This document shows positions 1 to 7,721 of a stretch of 8,354 nt of DNA, piece by piece. This DNA is from Anaerobacillus sp. (lineage in GTDB: Bacteria > Bacillota > Bacilli > Bacillales > Anaerobacillaceae). Below the pieces are notes generated by a model. It worked only from the letters and a program-made list of their open reading frames with translations, was not told the origin of the DNA and made no database searches. The position numbers were made by a program, and so were the translations under genes. Positions within the stretch are counted from its first letter, which is position 1. Each line of letters begins with the position of its first letter. The stretch lies in NCBI GenBank assembly GCA_007118195.1, contig SKSA01000165.1, positions 1 through 8,354 on the forward strand, in the 5' to 3' direction.

Positions 1-764
1 TCATCTTTATTTTGGTCTTCATCTTCATTTTGTAATGAGAGATCGTCATTTACCTCGCTATTTACATTCGCCAACTGTTCATTACGATCAATTCCATTTG
101 GATACTGAACAACTGAAACCTCTTCCTCTTTTTCCTCGTTGTACGCCTCATAATGAAAAGAACGATCTTCTCCCTCAGCAGAAGACTCATCAAATAAGTC
201 TTCATTAACTTCTTCATTAACTTCTTCATTAAATTCATTATTGACTTCATCACTGACTTCATCATTTACTTCTTCACTGACAAAATTGTTCTCTTCCCCC
301 CTTGCTTCTTGTGCACTACGTCCATTAGACATACCAGTAATCGCTACATCTGCTGTCAATTGAATGCAGCCTCGTTCAGGTAAATCATAATCAAATGATT
401 CTACAATCACATAAATATCGTCGAGACTATGAATACGTTCTTGTGGAATGGTCACATCAATAGGAAAGTTATGTCTAATTTCACCTGTTCCGTCCTCATT
501 TAGCGTTACTTCTTCGATCGAACGGAACGCAACTTGATTGGAAAGAGACAAACTCTCTTCATCTGTTACTTCGTCTTTTCCATTTGAACGGTATTCACCA
601 GTTAGCTTTAATCCCCCACGAATCAAAACATATTCCCCGTTCTCTTCAACTGTAATTTCTGGATCTAATGACAAAGATACAATTTCGTCTACTTCCTGCC
701 CTTTATTAAGCCACACTGATTCTTCAATGGAAAATGATAGCTTTGATGAATGATCTTGTGTCAA
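1..764 (-). CDS. spoVID: SpoVID, spore coat assembly protein (N-terminal part, cut by window edge)
   Basis: Spore morphogenetic protein. In B. subtilis it binds SpoIVA at the outer forespore membrane and is needed for the coat to encase the spore. Reading from a TTG start gives 254 codons without a stop up to the window edge. The N-terminus (FSIEESVWLNKGQEVDEI, SLDPEI, LIRGGLKLTGEY, FPIDVTIP, VIVESFDYDLPE) matches my memory of the SpoVID N-terminal domain, residues about 1-145. After it comes a very acidic linker starting near residue 155, with eight tetrads of the V-N-E-E type (residues 162-193). The C-terminal LysM domain expected for the family lies outside the window. TTG is chosen because a strong Shine-Dalgarno sequence sits 8 nt upstream and the first in-frame ATG lies deep inside the conserved domain. 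The gene follows hemL, as in B. subtilis, but has its own sigma-E-like promoter. Confidence 0.93.
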   Translation of the reverse strand, partial: MTQDHSSKLSFSIEESVWLNKGQEVDEIVSLSLDPEITVEENGEYVLIRGGLKLTGEYRSNGKDEVTDEESLSLSNQVAFRSIEEVTLNEDGTGEIRHNFPIDVTIPQERIHSLDDIYVIVESFDYDLPERGCIQLTADVAITGMSNGRSAQEARGEENNFVSEEVNDEVSDEVNNEFNEEVNEEVNEDLFDESSAEGEDRSFHYEAYNEEKEEEVSVVQYPNGIDRNEQLANVNSEVNDDLSLQNEDEDQNKD

Positions 765-772
765 CTGCCTCT

Positions 773-778
773 CCTCCT
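773..778 (-). promoter_or_regulatory. Ribosome binding site that fixes the TTG start of spoVID
   Basis: AGGAGG on the minus strand, within an AGAGGAGGAGAGG purine stretch, lies 8 nt before TTG at 764-762. No ATG or GTG in this frame has comparable support. Confidence 0.85.
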
Positions 779-808
779 CTATTAAAATTGTAATGACTCC
801 GAAATAAC

Positions 809-839
809 ATAAGGGACACGTCCCGTTAAACGGACTTAT
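809..839 (-). other. Alternative small hairpins in the spoVID leader
   Basis: Within the predicted leader, minus-strand GTCCGTTTAACGGGAC can form a short hairpin with one bulged base. The overlapping GGGACGTGTCCC is a second inverted repeat, and the block is bounded by ATAAG and CTTAT. The first two share bases, so they exclude each other. No known riboswitch class is recognised, and a chance arrangement is possible. Confidence 0.3.
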
Positions 840-853
840 ACCAATACGTTACA

Positions 854-882
854 GATGTATGACAAGACTTCGAGAAATATGA
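854..882 (-). promoter_or_regulatory. Sigma-E-type promoter of spoVID
   Basis: On the minus strand, TCATATTT (882-875) and CATACATC (861-854) fit the sigma-E -35 and -10 patterns (about ATATT and CATACANT). There are 14 nt between TCATATT and CATACAT. The motif lies about 90 nt upstream of the spoVID start, leaving a leader of roughly 80 nt. spoVID of B. subtilis is known to be sigma-E controlled in the mother cell, so motif and gene agree. The exact transcription start is inferred. Confidence 0.8.
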
Positions 883-959
883 TTATTTTGAAGGAAATTA
901 ACCTTTAAAATATAAACATTCACTTTTTGTCCACCAAACTTTTCATACCAAACAGTAAT

Positions 960-973
960 GACGATGCATCGTC
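960..973. repeat. Perfect 14-bp palindrome
   Basis: GACGATGCATCGTC is its own reverse complement and lies 78 bp upstream of the spoVID -35 region, in DNA without a gene. It could be a binding site for a dimeric regulator or part of the neighbouring inverted-repeat element. No regulator is recognised. Confidence 0.5.
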
Positions 974-986
974 CCATCTAATTTGG

Positions 987-1066
987 AAAAGGTGGATGAT
1001 TTCCTTTACTTCGCCGTGACCTTCTTTCGAATCTCAGACGCTTGTTCACGAAATCATCCGCCTTTT
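987..1066. repeat. Long inverted repeat between hemL and spoVID, possible dispersed palindromic element
   Basis: The arms at 987-1003 and 1050-1066 are 17 bp each and complementary except at one position (993/1060), which is a U-G pair in a plus-strand RNA and an A-C mismatch in a minus-strand RNA. The loop is 46 nt. A run of six T follows the right arm on the plus strand (1063-1068). No gene on the plus strand would need a terminator here, so a dispersed intergenic palindromic repeat or the end of an unannotated RNA are both possible. The rest of 883-1155 shows no gene with start, ribosome site and length that I could support. Confidence 0.5.
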
Positions 1067-1155
1067 TTCATACAAATCAACACTATAGTTTAAAGTTCGT
1101 TGTTTTCTTTCCACCTTTCCAACATTCGGCCTTACCAACTATCCAAATAACCAAC

Positions 1156-1190
1156 AAAAAAAGCCTAACACTTGTTAAAGTGCTAGACCT
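1156..1190 (-). terminator. Rho-independent terminator of the hem operon
   Basis: Just after the hemL stop, the minus strand forms a 13-bp stem (1178-1190 with 1161-1173) and a 4-nt loop, followed by a seven-T tract (plus-strand A run 1156-1162). Three of the pairs are G-U, and they pair only in a minus-strand transcript, so the hairpin works in the direction of hemL. It separates the haem operon from spoVID. Confidence 0.9.
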
Positions 1191-1196
1191 TTTGAA

Positions 1197-2486
1197 TTAC
1201 TTAACCAATTTTGCAAATGCCTTATCAGCAGCGGCTATTGTTTTTTCAATATCTTCATCCGTATGTTTTGTCGATAGGAACATTCCTTCAAACTGTGAAG
1301 GTGGTAGGGAAACACCTTCTTCTAACATGTAGCGGAAATAAGTGGCAAAACGTTCTAAATCAGACGTTTTTGCTTTCTCGTAATTAATCACTTCTTCATC
1401 AGTAAAGAAGAAACCAATCATCGATCCTGCTTGGCTAGTGCTATGTGGAATTCCATGTTTAGTAGCCGCTTCAGACAATCCATCAGCAAGCTTTTTACCA
1501 AGTCGTTCAAATTCAGCATAGTGCTCTGGAGTCAACTGTGATAATGTTTCATATCCAGCTGTCATAGCAAGTGGGTTTCCAGATAACGTTCCAGCTTGAT
1601 AAATTGGTCCGTTTGGTGCGATCATTTCCATAATCTCACGCTTTCCACCGTAAGCGCCAACCGGAAGGCCACCACCGATTACTTTCCCTAAACATGTCAA
1701 ATCAGGAGTAATTCCTAATGTTCCTTGAGCACAGTGATATCCAACACGGAAGCCGGTCATTACTTCATCAAAAATAAGTAATGTGCCGTTTTGCTCAGTT
1801 ATTTCTCGAACGCCTTCTAAAAATCCAGGTTGTGGACGAACTACGCCCATGTTTCCAGCAACAGGCTCTAAGATGACAGCTGCAATATCGTCTCCAAATT
1901 GATCAAACGCATAGCGAAGACTTTCTAAATCGTTATATGGAACAGTTAATGTGTTCATAGCGACTGATTCTGGTACACCAGGGCTATCAGGTAAGCCTAA
2001 AGTTGCTACACCTGATCCTGCCTTAATAAGAAGTGAATCGCCATGACCGTGATAACAGCCTTCAAATTTTAAAATTTTATTACGACCTGTATACCCACGT
2101 GCTAAACGTAACGCACTCATCGTTGCTTCTGTGCCTGAATTTACCATACGAGCAACTTCAATTGATGGAACGCGCTCAATCACAAGTTCGGCCATTTTTG
2201 TTTCAAGTTCACTTGGCGCACCGAAGCTCGTCCCTAACTCTGCTGCTGCTTTTAACGCTTCCGTTACTTGTTCATCTGCATGGCCTAAAACAAGTGGTCC
2301 CCAAGAAAGTACGTAATCAATGTATTCATTTCCATCAATATCATAAATTTTAGAGCCTTTTCCACGCTCCATAAAGACAGGATCCATATTTACAGATTTG
2401 AAAGCTCGAACAGGACTATTAACCCCACCCGGCATTACTGGCTTCGCTTTTGCAAAAGCTGCTTTTGATTTATCAAATGTTCTCAT
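1197..2486 (-). CDS. hemL: Glutamate-1-semialdehyde 2,1-aminomutase
   Basis: PLP-dependent cytoplasmic enzyme that turns glutamate-1-semialdehyde, the product of HemA, into 5-aminolevulinate. At 429 aa it has the usual length of the family. Visible class-III aminotransferase features are [12 protein letters not shown] (18-29), [17 protein letters not shown] (115-131), the glycine-rich [10 protein letters not shown] (141-150), the PLP-nitrogen aspartate in [11 protein letters not shown] (Asp240), and the Schiff-base lysine in [14 protein letters not shown] (Lys268). [11 protein letters not shown] follows at 298-308. The ATG start has AGGGGG 8 nt upstream. It is the last gene of the operon, separated from hemB by 156 nt filled with a heptamer repeat element and closed by a terminator. 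Some Bacillaceae carry a second paralogue (gsaB); the location in the hem operon supports hemL. Confidence 0.97.
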   Translation of the reverse strand: MRTFDKSKAAFAKAKPVMPGGVNSPVRAFKSVNMDPVFMERGKGSKIYDIDGNEYIDYVLSWGPLVLGHADEQVTEALKAAAELGTSFGAPSELETKMAELVIERVPSIEVARMVNSGTEATMSALRLARGYTGRNKILKFEGCYHGHGDSLLIKAGSGVATLGLPDSPGVPESVAMNTLTVPYNDLESLRYAFDQFGDDIAAVILEPVAGNMGVVRPQPGFLEGVREITEQNGTLLIFDEVMTGFRVGYHCAQGTLGITPDLTCLGKVIGGGLPVGAYGGKREIMEMIAPNGPIYQAGTLSGNPLAMTAGYETLSQLTPEHYAEFERLGKKLADGLSEAATKHGIPHSTSQAGSMIGFFFTDEEVINYEKAKTSDLERFATYFRYMLEEGVSLPPSQFEGMFLSTKHTDEDIEKTIAAADKAFAKLVK

Positions 2487-2504
2487 AATTTAATCCCCCT
2501 CTTA

Positions 2505-2640
2505 AATGTTGAGTTTTGAGTTTTGAGTTTTGAGTTTTGAGTTTTGAGTTTTGAGTTTTGAGTTTTGAGTGGAGAGTTATTCATGTCTTAGCTACGAAGC
2601 TCTTACGAAACAAACTCAACACTCTCTACTCAAAACTTTT
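2505..2640. repeat. Palindromic heptamer-repeat element, copy 1 (hemB-hemL gap)
   Basis: The left part holds eight perfect tandem GAGTTTT units (2511-2566) and a partial ninth. The end of this tract (2562-2577) is complementary, with one mismatch, to 2621-2636 across a 43-nt spacer. The spacer contains AGCTACGAAGCT, with a 4-bp stem. The outer ends, AATGTTGAGTTTTGAG and ACTCAAAACTTTT, resemble those of copy 2. The element begins 2 nt after the hemB stop and ends just before the hemL ribosome site, so it lies in the hem mRNA. No open frame runs through it and no U-tract follows its hairpin on the minus strand. Confidence 0.8.
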
Positions 2641-2642
2641 AA

Positions 2643-3614
2643 TTATTCACTTAACCATTTAGCTACGTCTTTGGCGAAGTATGTGATAATTAAATCCGCA
2701 CCTGCACGTTTCATGCTCGTTAGTTTTTCCATTACGACTGCACGCTCGTCAATCCAACCATTTAAGCTTGCGCCTTTAATCATTGAATATTCGCCACTAA
2801 CGTTGTAGGCAACTACTGGATAAGCGAAGTTGTCTTTTACTTCACGAATTACATCTAGATATGATAATGCTGGTTTAACAATTAAAAAGTCAGCCCCTTC
2901 TAATACATCACTTTCAGCTTCTCGAAGTGATTCTAAGCGGTTAGCTGGATCCATCTGATATGTTTTACGGTCACCAAATGAAGGTGCGCTATGAGCTGCA
3001 TCGCGAAATGGTCCGTAAAATGCCGACGAATATTTCACAGCATATGACATAATTGGAATATTGGCAAAACCGGCTTCATCTAACCCTTGGCGAATAGCAG
3101 CTACAAACCCATCCATCATGTTTGAAGGAGCGATAATATCAGCACCTGCCTTTGCTTGTGACACCGCTGTTTTGGCAAGTAACTCTAAAGTAGGATCATT
3201 TAAAATAACCCCTTCTTCGATGACGCCACAATGCCCATGGTTTGTGAATTGGCAAAGACATGTATCGGCAATAACCACTAATTCTTCATTAACCATTTTT
3301 ATTTTTTGGATCGCTTGTTGAACAATTCCATGATCACAATAAGCACTTGTTCCAACATCATCTTTATCTTTCGGTACACCAAAAACAATAACAGAAACAA
3401 TTCCTAAATCTGTAACCGTTTTTATTTCTTCTTCTAATAAGTCTAAAGAAATTTGAAAAACTCCAGGCATCGAAGGAACTTCATTTTTTATATTTTCGCC
3501 TTCTTTCACGAAAATAGGGTAAATAAGGTCTTCTTTCTGTAAGACAGTTTCTCTCACCATTGAACGCAAATTGGCAGAACTGCGTAAGCGTCGATGTCTT
3601 TTAAATTCTAACAT
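2643..3614 (-). CDS. hemB: Delta-aminolevulinic acid dehydratase (porphobilinogen synthase)
   Basis: Cytoplasmic enzyme that condenses two 5-aminolevulinate molecules to porphobilinogen. Its 323 aa are normal for the family. The N-terminal arm [10 protein letters not shown] is typical. The cysteine zinc site is complete in [14 protein letters not shown] (Cys119, Cys121, Cys129), which indicates a zinc-dependent form. The two active-site lysines are in [15 protein letters not shown] (Lys194) and [10 protein letters not shown] (Lys247, Schiff base). [10 protein letters not shown] (271-280) is also conserved. APSNMMDG has Asn where many bacteria have Asp; from memory this is usual in Bacillus. 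ATG lies 3 nt after the hemD stop, and AAAGGAGG inside the end of hemD is spaced 8 nt from it, so translation is probably coupled. Confidence 0.97.
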   Translation of the reverse strand: MLEFKRHRRLRSSANLRSMVRETVLQKEDLIYPIFVKEGENIKNEVPSMPGVFQISLDLLEEEIKTVTDLGIVSVIVFGVPKDKDDVGTSAYCDHGIVQQAIQKIKMVNEELVVIADTCLCQFTNHGHCGVIEEGVILNDPTLELLAKTAVSQAKAGADIIAPSNMMDGFVAAIRQGLDEAGFANIPIMSYAVKYSSAFYGPFRDAAHSAPSFGDRKTYQMDPANRLESLREAESDVLEGADFLIVKPALSYLDVIREVKDNFAYPVVAYNVSGEYSMIKGASLNGWIDERAVVMEKLTSMKRAGADLIITYFAKDVAKWLSE

Positions 3615-3617
3615 TAA

Positions 3618-4394
3618 TTATTCCTCCTTTAGCTTGTCCGCTACACTTCGGAGCATACCTTGTATCGTATATTCCTCTGGCTCAGTATGTACGGGTAACA
3701 GATGCTTTAACATCGTTTTCGTTGTAATTGGACCAATGGATGCAAAAATAATGTTTCCGATGTAGCTTCTCCAGTTAGTTCCTTCAAGCAGTTGAACAAA
3801 ATTATCAACAGTTGATGAACTCGTAAAAGTAACTACATCAATTTTTCCATCTTTAATGAGCTGGTATAACTGCTCTTTTGATTTTTTTTCAATAACAGTT
3901 TCATATACATCTAAATCAGTGACATCTATTTCGTGATTTCGTAATCCTTCTGGAATCACATTTCTTGCTAAATTCCCACGTGGGATTAAAACTTGCTCAC
4001 CTTTTTTGACAACTTTAAGTAAACTCTCTAATAAACTTTCAGCCACATACTTTTCAGGAATAAGATCAGCTGTTAAACCGTAACTAACTAATACCTCTTC
4101 CGTCTTTTGCCCAACAACTGCTATTTTACATGAAGTAGGTAACGTTATGCTTTCATTAAAGTTCCTTAACTCTTGAAAAAAAAAGTCTACACCGTTTTTA
4201 CTCGTAAAGACTAGCCAATCATATGTATGTATAAGTTCAAGAACGTTATTTATGACCGCTTTATCTGCAACTTCCTTACAAGTAATTAACGGCATCTCTA
4301 TAGGAATACCACCAAGTTCCTTTATTTTTAATGAGAGAGCAGAGGCTTGCGCCTTTGCCCTCGTCACTAATATTTGCTTTCCGTGAAGGTCCAT
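3618..4394 (-). CDS. hemD: Uroporphyrinogen-III synthase
   Basis: Closes hydroxymethylbilane, inverting ring D, to give uroporphyrinogen III, the branch point to haem, sirohaem and corrinoids. The 258 aa fit a stand-alone two-domain enzyme. The family is poorly conserved, but typical pieces are present: ILVTRAKAQASALSLKI (8-24), the LGGIPIEMPLI strand-turn (27-37), DWLVFTSKNGVDFF (59-72), AVVGQKTEEVL (92-102), a probable active-site tyrosine in DVYETV (Tyr164), VVTFTSSSTVDNF (187-199) and FASIGPITTKTM (217-228). Its ATG overlaps the hemC stop by one base (TAATG) and no clear Shine-Dalgarno precedes it, so it is likely translated by ribosomes that finish hemC. The position between hemC and hemB confirms the assignment. 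Confidence 0.95.
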   Translation of the reverse strand: MDLHGKQILVTRAKAQASALSLKIKELGGIPIEMPLITCKEVADKAVINNVLELIHTYDWLVFTSKNGVDFFFQELRNFNESITLPTSCKIAVVGQKTEEVLVSYGLTADLIPEKYVAESLLESLLKVVKKGEQVLIPRGNLARNVIPEGLRNHEIDVTDLDVYETVIEKKSKEQLYQLIKDGKIDVVTFTSSSTVDNFVQLLEGTNWRSYIGNIIFASIGPITTKTMLKHLLPVHTEPEEYTIQGMLRSVADKLKEE

Positions 4395-5326
4395 TATTTT
4401 TCTAAATCTTCTTTCACAGCATCTAAAATTTCTTTGGCACCCTTCTCGAGTAACTTTACAGCTAGCTCTTCACCTAAGGCTTGAGCGTCTTCTCCTACCA
4501 TTCTTTCATGTAAAACTACTTTCCCATCTGGAGAGCCTACAAGACCTACTAAAACAACTTCCCCATTTTCATTTAACTCAGCGTAACCAGCAATTGGTAC
4601 TTGGCAACCACCTTCAATTTTGTGTAGAAATGCGCGCTCAGCTGTTACACAACGCTTTGTCACTTCATCAGTAAGCTTAGAAAGAAGTTCGTTAAGTTCT
4701 ACATCATCAGAACGACATTCAATTCCTAGAGCGCCTTGCCCTACTGCAGGTACACATAACTCTGCTGATAAAAATTCAGTAACAACATCAGAACTCCAGC
4801 CTACACGTTCTAAGCCAGCTGCCGCAAGAATAATCGCGTCATATTCGCCATCTCTACATTTCTGAAGTCTCGTATCAATGTTGCCACGAATCCACTTAAT
4901 TTCTAAATCTGGTCGTTTCGCTAAAACTTGAGCAGAGCGTCTTAAACTACTCGTTCCAACAACCGAACCTGCTTCTAGTTCCATTAAACCTTTACCATTA
5001 TTTGAAATAAATGCATCACGAGGATCTACACGTTTTGGTACACAACCAATCGTCAAGCCATCTTGAAGTACAGCAGGCATATCTTTCATACTATGAACTG
5101 CCATATCGATCTCTTTATCCATCATAGCTTGCTCAATTTCCTTAACAAATAAGCCTTTCCCACCAACTTTAGATAACGTAACATTTAAAATTTGGTCCCC
5201 TTTAGTGACAATTTTCTTTACTTCAAATTCAAATGGTCCACCAAATTTCTTTAATTGTTCAATCACCCAATTTGTTTGAGTTAAAGCTAAATTACTTTTT
5301 CTAGAACCTACAATAATTTTTCTCAT
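4394..5326 (-). CDS. hemC: Hydroxymethylbilane synthase (porphobilinogen deaminase)
   Basis: Joins four porphobilinogen molecules head to tail into hydroxymethylbilane, using a covalently bound dipyrromethane cofactor. Its 310 aa are normal. Conserved blocks in order: [12 protein letters not shown] (7-18), TKGDQILN (41-48), [11 protein letters not shown] (55-65), [11 protein letters not shown] (74-84, with catalytic Asp82), [10 protein letters not shown] (124-133), [10 protein letters not shown] (147-156), [10 protein letters not shown] (167-176), [13 protein letters not shown] (193-205), and the cofactor-binding cysteine in [11 protein letters not shown] (Cys241). ATG is preceded by GGGGG with 6 nt spacing. 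It starts the tight hemC-hemD-hemB block, but lies 133 nt after hemX, a gap occupied by repeat element 2. Confidence 0.97.
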   Translation of the reverse strand: MRKIIVGSRKSNLALTQTNWVIEQLKKFGGPFEFEVKKIVTKGDQILNVTLSKVGGKGLFVKEIEQAMMDKEIDMAVHSMKDMPAVLQDGLTIGCVPKRVDPRDAFISNNGKGLMELEAGSVVGTSSLRRSAQVLAKRPDLEIKWIRGNIDTRLQKCRDGEYDAIILAAAGLERVGWSSDVVTEFLSAELCVPAVGQGALGIECRSDDVELNELLSKLTDEVTKRCVTAERAFLHKIEGGCQVPIAGYAELNENGEVVLVGLVGSPDGKVVLHERMVGEDAQALGEELAVKLLEKGAKEILDAVKEDLEK

Positions 5327-5348
5327 GATAAACCCCCGTGTTATTTAG

Positions 5349-5460
5349 AATGTTGAGTTTTGAGTGTTGAGTTTTGAGTGTTGAGTTTTGAGTGAATGAA
5401 AGCTTCGAAGCAGTACTTTCTAAATAACTCACCATTCAAAACTCTTAACTCAAAACTGTT
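5349..5460. repeat. Palindromic heptamer-repeat element, copy 2 (hemX-hemC gap)
   Basis: The 14-mer GTTGAGTTTTGAGT occurs three times without change (5352-5393). The part from 5371 is complementary with few mismatches to 5435-5456, giving a long imperfect hairpin. The centre contains the perfect palindrome GCTTCGAAGC (5402-5411), flanked by GAAAG and CTTTC. The outer ends match copy 1 closely (AATGTTGAGTTTTGAG; ACTCAAAACTGTT), and the core AGCT[A/T]CGAAGC is shared. The element starts directly at the hemX stop and stops short of the hemC ribosome site. Confidence 0.75.
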
Positions 5461-6278
5461 TAGTTCCATAAATGAAATGTTGAAAGTGCATTAGGTAAAA
5501 AATAATTTATAAGAATTAGTAAGAAGCCGGCAATATTTAATAATACTAATGAATAACCGCGTATCTCCTTAACTACTCTTTTGTATAAATAAAATCCATA
5601 AACAACTAGCACTATGACTGAGGCAATAATTTTTATATCGAACCAAGGCACATCCCCTAATGAGAGAGCGGCCCAAATAAAGCCAAGAATAAGCCCCATT
5701 AACAAAAGTGGAAAGCCAAGCATTGTAAACATAAAGGCAAGATGCTCAGACCTAGATAGATCGCCAAACCGGAATAGTCGCTTCCCAAATTGTTTTTTCT
5801 TTAACATTTGGTGTTGGTAATAATACATAATTGAAAATATAAAAGCGAACGTAAACGCTCCGTATGATAATAATATTAGAGTAACATGAATAAATAAAAG
5901 CTCAGAAATTAATAACTCTTGTAATGCAGGAGAAATATCACCAGTTGGCGTAAAAATACTAAAAGTCATAATAGCAAAGCCGAAAATATTTGTAAAAAAC
6001 ACAAAGAAATCTACTTTAAAAAACCAATTTATGACTAAAGAAACGCTAACTATAATCCAAGCAAAAAAGAACAATCCTTCAAAAGAAGTCATTACAGGAA
6101 ATCGGTTAAATTCAATCATTCTAAGAATAAAAAAGACCGTTTGAAGAATCCAGACAATAGAAAGCAACCAGAAGGAGATTCGATTAACCTTCTGGTTGTT
6201 GTGTAAGAAATCAATAAAATAGCCAATCACACTTAAACAATAAAAAATGATCGTCGCTATATATAAAAAGTTTAACAT
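5460..6278 (-). CDS. hemX: HemX, integral membrane protein affecting HemA level (CcsA-like family)
   Basis: In B. subtilis HemX lowers the amount of glutamyl-tRNA reductase; its mechanism is not settled. From the ATG used here the protein has 272 aa and about eight hydrophobic segments (roughly 3-23, 34-53, 66-85, 92-110, 123-151, 181-205, 214-232, 242-261). This is the topology of the CcsA/HemX cytochrome c assembly family. FIHVTLILLSYGAFTFAF carries the conserved histidine (His130) of that family. The tryptophan-rich WWD haem-handling motif of true CcsA is only vaguely echoed by WAALSLGDVPWFD, so a direct haem-export role is not supported. A TTG start two codons earlier (6284) is possible but lies only 2 nt from the ribosome site. 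The gene begins 16 nt after hemA. Confidence 0.93.
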   Translation of the reverse strand: MLNFLYIATIIFYCLSVIGYFIDFLHNNQKVNRISFWLLSIVWILQTVFFILRMIEFNRFPVMTSFEGLFFFAWIIVSVSLVINWFFKVDFFVFFTNIFGFAIMTFSIFTPTGDISPALQELLISELLFIHVTLILLSYGAFTFAFIFSIMYYYQHQMLKKKQFGKRLFRFGDLSRSEHLAFMFTMLGFPLLLMGLILGFIWAALSLGDVPWFDIKIIASVIVLVVYGFYLYKRVVKEIRGYSLVLLNIAGFLLILINYFLPNALSTFHLWN

Positions 6279-6286
6279 CTTCAAAA

Positions 6287-6291
6287 CTCCT
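6287..6291 (-). promoter_or_regulatory. Ribosome binding site that decides the hemX start
   Basis: AGGAG on the minus strand stands 8 nt before ATG at 6278-6276 but only 2 nt before the in-frame TTG at 6284-6282. The ATG is therefore the better start. Confidence 0.75.
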
Positions 6292-6294
6292 CTC

Positions 6295-7662
6295 TTAGGA
6301 GCGAACTACAGCATCTTTGGCATATGCAACTGTCTTACTTGCTTTTTCTTTTTCTTTCTCCTTGATTTGAGTACAGGCTTCTATTTCCTCAGCCTTTTCA
6401 TTTTCAAGGGCAAATATTCTTGTAAATAACTCTAGTGTTTCTTCAGAATCAGGCTCGGCTGCTATTTCTTTAGCCGCTATGATTGGATCACGTAAAAGTT
6501 GGTTTACGATACTTTTCATATGTTTACTCAAAACTTTCTTTTCACGATCTGAAAGATTAGGTAGTTTTCGTTCAAGGCTCGCCATTGTTTCTTCTTGAAC
6601 AGTAAGTGCTTTTGAACGTAATGATGAAATGATCGGAACCACCCCTAACGTATTTAACCAACTTTTGAACTCAGCCATTTCATTATCAATCATAATTTCA
6701 ATTTTTTCTGCTTCACGCTTTCGTTCATCAAGGTTAGCAGCTACAATTCCTTCTAAATCATCAATATCATATAAATAAACACTTTCTAATTCGCTTAAAC
6801 CTGGATCAATATCACGAGGAACGGCAATATCGACCATAAATAGTGGACGTCCTTTACGCTTTTTAATAATGGAAGCAACCATATCTTTGGTAACAACATA
6901 GTCTTTAGCACCCGTAGAACTAATTAAAATATCGGCATCAACTAATGCTTCGGTTAACTCATTTAATGGTCTTGCTTCACCTAAAAATTTATCTGCAAGT
7001 TCAATCGCTTTTGACATTGTTCTATTAATTACTGTTACCTTACCTACCCCATTGGCATGAAGGTGTTTACCAGTAAGTTCACTCATTTTTCCGGCCCCGA
7101 AAATAAGAACGTGCTTATTTTTAAAATCACCAAAAATTTTCTTTCCTAATTCAACGGCAGCATAACTTACAGAAACAGCATTTTCACCAATAGACGTTTC
7201 AGAGTGTGCACGTTTAGCAAGTGTTACAGCTTGCTTAAATAATTGATTAAATACCGTGCCCGTCGTCTTTTGCTCTTGTGCAAATAAGAAACTCTCTTTA
7301 ATTTGACCTAAAATTTGCGTTTCACCAACGACCATTGAATTTAATCCACAAGTAACTCTTAATAAATGCTCAATCGCACGATCATTTTCATATATATCTA
7401 AATAATCGGCAAAATCGTCAGCAGGAAGATCAAACCATTCTGATAAAAACATTTTCATATAGTACTTACCAGTGTGTAATTGATCTACGACAGCATAAAT
7501 TTCTGTCCGATTACAAGTCGAAACGATTACACCCTCTAAGATGCTTTTTGTATTTATAAGCTGCTGAATCGCACAAGTTAATTCTTCCCCTTGAAAAGTG
7601 AACTTTTCACGGATTTCAACAGGTGTCGACTTATAATTTAAACTAGTAACTAGGATGTGCAC
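6295..7662 (-). CDS. hemA: Glutamyl-tRNA reductase
   Basis: Reduces glutamyl-tRNA(Glu) with NADPH to glutamate-1-semialdehyde. It is the first committed and usually rate-limiting step of C5 haem synthesis, in the cytoplasm. The 455 aa match the Bacillus enzyme. The N-terminal catalytic domain shows [12 protein letters not shown] (9-20), the nucleophilic cysteine in [11 protein letters not shown] (Cys50), and [18 protein letters not shown] (106-123). The NADPH-binding Rossmann domain has [12 protein letters not shown] (185-196), VINRT (211-215) and [11 protein letters not shown] (276-286). A helical dimerisation domain follows (about 310-420), then a charged lysine/glutamate tail (IKEKEKEKA). 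The start is GTG, with GGGGGTGA 7 nt upstream; no closer ATG exists. It is first in the operon, and an extended -10 promoter lies just upstream. Confidence 0.97.
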   Translation of the reverse strand: MHILVTSLNYKSTPVEIREKFTFQGEELTCAIQQLINTKSILEGVIVSTCNRTEIYAVVDQLHTGKYYMKMFLSEWFDLPADDFADYLDIYENDRAIEHLLRVTCGLNSMVVGETQILGQIKESFLFAQEQKTTGTVFNQLFKQAVTLAKRAHSETSIGENAVSVSYAAVELGKKIFGDFKNKHVLIFGAGKMSELTGKHLHANGVGKVTVINRTMSKAIELADKFLGEARPLNELTEALVDADILISSTGAKDYVVTKDMVASIIKKRKGRPLFMVDIAVPRDIDPGLSELESVYLYDIDDLEGIVAANLDERKREAEKIEIMIDNEMAEFKSWLNTLGVVPIISSLRSKALTVQEETMASLERKLPNLSDREKKVLSKHMKSIVNQLLRDPIIAAKEIAAEPDSEETLELFTRIFALENEKAEEIEACTQIKEKEKEKASKTVAYAKDAVVRS

Positions 7663-7721
7663 GTTTTATTCACCCCCGATGGTTTGAAGATCCGCTCATG
7701 CAAATCATTTTCTTAAAACAT

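Noticed and set aside
62..265. Minus-strand open frame rich in Met and Lys repeats
   Set aside because: It is a shifted frame over the acidic tetrad repeats of spoVID, whose own frame is clearly conserved.
1046..1114. 22-codon minus-strand frame starting GTG between hemL and spoVID
   Set aside because: No properly spaced ribosome site, and it ends inside the inverted repeat; probably just repeat sequence.
1042..1332. Plus-strand open frame crossing the hemL terminator
   Set aside because: It overlaps the long inverted repeat, the terminator and the end of hemL, with no ribosome site or family resemblance.
2033..2353. Plus-strand frames inside hemL, with similar ones inside hemB, hemD, hemC and hemX
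   Set aside because: All are antisense shadows of well-conserved enzymes.
2511..2570. CRISPR array
   Set aside because: Units are 7 bp and directly adjacent, without spacers.
2505..2640. Reading repeat element 1 as an intrinsic terminator between hemB and hemL
   Set aside because: On the minus strand the hairpin is followed by more CAAAACT repeats and no U-tract, and hemL needs read-through.
3108..3131. Asn instead of Asp in the HemB APSxMMDG motif
   Set aside because: From memory the B. subtilis enzyme has the same residue, so it is not a defect.
6282..6284. TTG as the hemX start
   Set aside because: Only 2 nt from the Shine-Dalgarno sequence, while the ATG two codons later has ideal spacing.
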